Source: Chlamydiota bacterium (GTDB lineage Bacteria > Chlamydiota > Chlamydiia > Chlamydiales > Parachlamydiaceae). Taken from it: 35,146 bases of DNA. Below are positions 33,801 through 35,146 of this stretch, piece by piece. Location of the stretch: NCBI GenBank assembly GCA_013289325.1, contig JABDAE010000015.1, positions 1-35,146 on the forward strand. Direction: 5' to 3'. Below the pieces are notes generated by a model. The model worked only from the letters and a program-made list of their open reading frames with translations, did not search any database and had not been told where the DNA came from. Numbering within the stretch: the stretch's first letter is position 1; every line of letters begins with the position of its first letter. The translations under genes were made by a program, and so were the position numbers.

Positions 33801-35067
33801 GAAGATTGTTGACATCATCAGTGATGAGGCAATCGCAATAAAGACAACAACAAGCAATATCAGGCAAGTCTTGACGCCCTCTCAACTCTTGACAGCCTCT
33901 GCTGTTCATGAGACTTGGATCAATGCTTTTATCAAAAAGGTTACCTCTAATAAGTGCAAAACAACTCCTAAGAGAGAAAAATTATCGCCTGATAGCCTAT
34001 TTCTACGTATTCAAAACAATAACGGCGAAGCCCATGGAAGACTACAAGAAGATGGAGTGCCGGTCATCTATAACGAGCTTAAAGATCCATTAGGAAAAAT
34101 TATTTATCGAGGTGCTTTAAATATAAACGGTCTTCCACATGGGTTAGGAATCTCTTATCATGAGGATGGCAGTTACTTTGCTGGGGAGCATAAGGCAGGA
34201 CATTACGAAGGGTTAGGATTGTATGTCACAGACGGGGTGCAATTTTGGGGAGAATGGGTACTCACTGTTCTTATAAATGGAGAAAGCTCCTTTGGCACAG
34301 GAGAAAGCACCTTTGGCAACGTGCTGGAGAATGTAGATATGGATTACTTAAAACAGTATGTGAAAGATCTTACTAGGCAAAGGTCAGAAACTCTTGAAGA
34401 ATTTGAAAAGCGAACAGGGGGCACTAAGCTCCACTATGTAGCAAGCTTAGGAGATGTGAAGGCATTTCGAAAAGAGATTTCTTTAATAAGAGAAACTCAA
34501 AGTAAAGAAAAATCAACTCCAAAGGGACAAGGAGAATCTAATGTTCCTTCTGCAACCAAGCCTACTCGAAAACGAGATCACGAAGGAAGAACCGCCTTGC
34601 ATCTTGCTGCCTTAAATGGACATCGTCTCATCTATCAAGAGTTAATTTATGCTGACGAGTCTTTATCAACTAAAACAGATAATGAAGGTCCAACGCCATC
34701 TCTCCTGACTATAACGGATAATGAAGGTCTAACGCCATTCCTCCTGGCAGCCTCAGAAAATCAGACAGGTATTATGCGCATACTAGAACCATGGAACTTA
34801 GAGCCTTATAAAGAAATGGATCGCAAAAGGAATACAATTCTCCATTTAGCAGCAAGAAACGGGCATCAAAATGTCATCGAGCTAATCAGGAAAAAAATAG
34901 ACGAAATAGACGATTCTCTCATTTTGAAGTGGATAAATCAGAAGAATGACGACGGTTTTGACGCAGTCACAATTGCAGATTTCTACGGTAAAGAGGAGAT
35001 GGTCAAATATTTAAAAGGTATTATAGACAAAACAGCAGCGACCACCCCTCTACTTAAAAGAGTGTAA
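30892..35067 (+). CDS. ankyrin-vWA-MORN-ankyrin multidomain protein
   Basis: 1391 residues from the ATG at 30892, which has AGGAGA 6 bases upstream; the frame opens 18 codons earlier at a TTG that has no ribosome site. The proline/threonine-rich N-terminus contains short repeats. Ankyrin block one covers about 273-508 (ITPLHWSALKGM, KTSLHYAAVRGH, RTALHLAACGNH, STALHLAAARGQ). A vWA domain (about 650-840) has a complete metal site: DKSGS at 659-663, threonine near 743 and D777 in TDAQAN. MORN-like repeats lie at 1072-1122 (GLPHGLGISYHEDGSYFAGE and EGLGLYVTDG). A second ankyrin block covers about 1173-1376. All modules are typical of protein or membrane interaction, so a scaffold-like host-directed role is plausible. 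No signal peptide. Confidence 0.88.
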   Translation: MLVTPTRLEPQLINAASAPPSNPPADQTTRPADQVTSAEVSSASAIPCTTSAAIKEPPALRVKYQTQYVRCKDLACAHFQGRTASDLTITHEGSLELLLLNKGETASKEATSPLSLHIDTFGSIIVSHEEMWNTVAAVFMGTILVDLCKLGRQMGPTYRTSHKMSANNDEMTRIDIQIAILKQLLKALPIIKESWNGKLSIDRFLELITTLCKTVKKSADQGTRPSPAQVAPGIGQPSHQTSMTTSTLRQQPDVYSQTPVANRTAAAAPEPGTPAAALLNAITSGNIGTCETLINSHHQDQEFQKHAGSALLLAAQAGHDALCELLIETFPKCIAQTDEQGITPLHWSALKGMVAVCRKLLQTASKENNEAAGKLVLAPDINSKTSLHYAAVRGHTSVCQILLEAAPQAALYIDMQRRTALHLAACGNHTGVCHMLLQWAPALDMSVDETQSTALHLAAARGQTDVCMTLLDINSNLIGIVNGKGQTPVQIAAESGRIDLCRLLQDRVRVAPVQRSKAALAAAQLREAERILARAPGDPNFVSSASLAADTPAKCTAPSPDQFNVTTGGAQGFEKAIAEIDRGQIPKPEDCTIDAIIKQIELQLNPPKCGPEELQHGCGMAVIKRTGHPAKVYLQMSANVEHDRSQGRMTPALLRVVVDKSGSMNEPSTQGAAYTRDGKNTRMALVRESLKALLDEFKETDVVGVSEFDSQAKEVQKAAPFSKEEMIKTISGLQPNLGYGNTTNLEQALIHSIAKIQEDLTKMKGSPCFPIVLMYTDAQANEAELDPDILKKHLDRAYKSGVKLIIVGMGEARGLRLPVYDSGFNQGSADKLTPNGACFYVSSQTDMKEFTRNLSYRLEPFADRVMISITLEGLNLKLTETFGGVISETKDGETHLSMKIPLLFLVPSSEGGGATLFELVEEVEACDPDAREQLSITQSKIAAFIVKDFNGLLHKFKVDDEVQMPGMPKVKIVDIISDEAIAIKTTTSNIRQVLTPSQLLTASAVHETWINAFIKKVTSNKCKTTPKREKLSPDSLFLRIQNNNGEAHGRLQEDGVPVIYNELKDPLGKIIYRGALNINGLPHGLGISYHEDGSYFAGEHKAGHYEGLGLYVTDGVQFWGEWVLTVLINGESSFGTGESTFGNVLENVDMDYLKQYVKDLTRQRSETLEEFEKRTGGTKLHYVASLGDVKAFRKEISLIRETQSKEKSTPKGQGESNVPSATKPTRKRDHEGRTALHLAALNGHRLIYQELIYADESLSTKTDNEGPTPSLLTITDNEGLTPFLLAASENQTGIMRILEPWNLEPYKEMDRKRNTILHLAARNGHQNVIELIRKKIDEIDDSLILKWINQKNDDGFDAVTIADFYGKEEMVKYLKGIIDKTAATTPLLKRV

Positions 35068-35105
35068 GTAAGCGTTCACAGCGTTGTTAACGCTTACAGT
35101 TACAC
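35062..35105 (+). terminator. hairpin overlapping the vWA-ankyrin gene stop codon
   Basis: GTGTAAGTAAGCGTT pairs with AACGCTTAC-AG-TTACAC across a 12-base loop: a 15-bp stem with a two-base bulge that includes the TAA stop. No T-run follows, so it may slow or end transcription or protect the mRNA 3' end rather than act as a classical terminator. The remaining 41 bases of the window hold nothing recognisable. Confidence 0.4.
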
Positions 35106-35146
35106 CACAATGTTTAGCAGCATATTGGGGACAAATATGATCTTTT

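Noticed and set aside
1-35146. tRNA, rRNA, CRISPR arrays, riboswitches, intact transposase genes
   Set aside because: None found on reading the intergenic regions; the repeats seen are hairpins or short tandem units, not spaced CRISPR repeats.

Overview
This window looks like a chromosomal segment of an amoeba-associated (environmental) member of the Chlamydiae. The evidence is a DnaA of the chlamydial DnaA1 type directly downstream of yidC, a ClpB, a sthA-type transhydrogenase, a stringent-response enzyme that Chlamydiaceae lack, and many large proteins built from eukaryote-like modules: RING, U-box, ankyrin, MORN, vWA and a C-terminal CaaX box. The assignment rests on remembered family features; no search was run.

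Regions. (1) 1-4420: minus-strand operon cyclophilin-yidC-dnaA, enclosed by two inverted 141-bp copies of a repeat (R1); dnaA ends inside a palindromic element. (2) 4562-6309: R1 copy and a RING-finger protein. (3) 6322-12141: minus-strand sthA-clpB, divergent from a RelA/SpoT homologue. (4) 12142-13542: repeat-rich region with a small RING/membrane protein, a second, almost identical copy of the palindromic element, and short tandem repeats. (5) 13543-15489: divergent Na/Pi-cotransporter-like protein, then a truncated mutM overlapped on the opposite strand by a decayed GxxExxY gene. (6) 15528-25598: the most unusual part, an eight-gene minus-strand operon of mostly coiled-coil proteins of unknown function. 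Five of its seven junctions are ATGA stop/start overlaps and the other two are 10-nt gaps. It includes a protein ending in KKRRCVIS (a polybasic CaaX prenylation signal), a protein with a C-terminal membrane anchor, a protein with an aminoglycoside-phosphotransferase-like kinase domain, and a second protein sharing that one's N-terminal module. A good sigma70-type promoter precedes it. (7) 25608-26729: a papain/NlpC-like protein that appears frameshifted, and an 87-residue orphan. (8) 26730-35146: two giant plus-strand genes, an ankyrin-U-box protein with a consensus promoter and an ankyrin-vWA-MORN-ankyrin protein, separated by a 164-bp palindrome.

Inferred working picture: housekeeping genes are interspersed with loci that probably encode secreted host-interaction proteins. 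Three separate E3-ligase-like proteins (two RING, one U-box) point to host ubiquitin as a target. The eight-gene operon, with prenylation mimicry, a membrane anchor and a kinase, may encode a set of proteins acting together on a host or inclusion membrane. The intergenic DNA holds at least four families of dispersed hairpin or short repeats, including a TATACCGAA-N5-TTCAAAA motif found three times.
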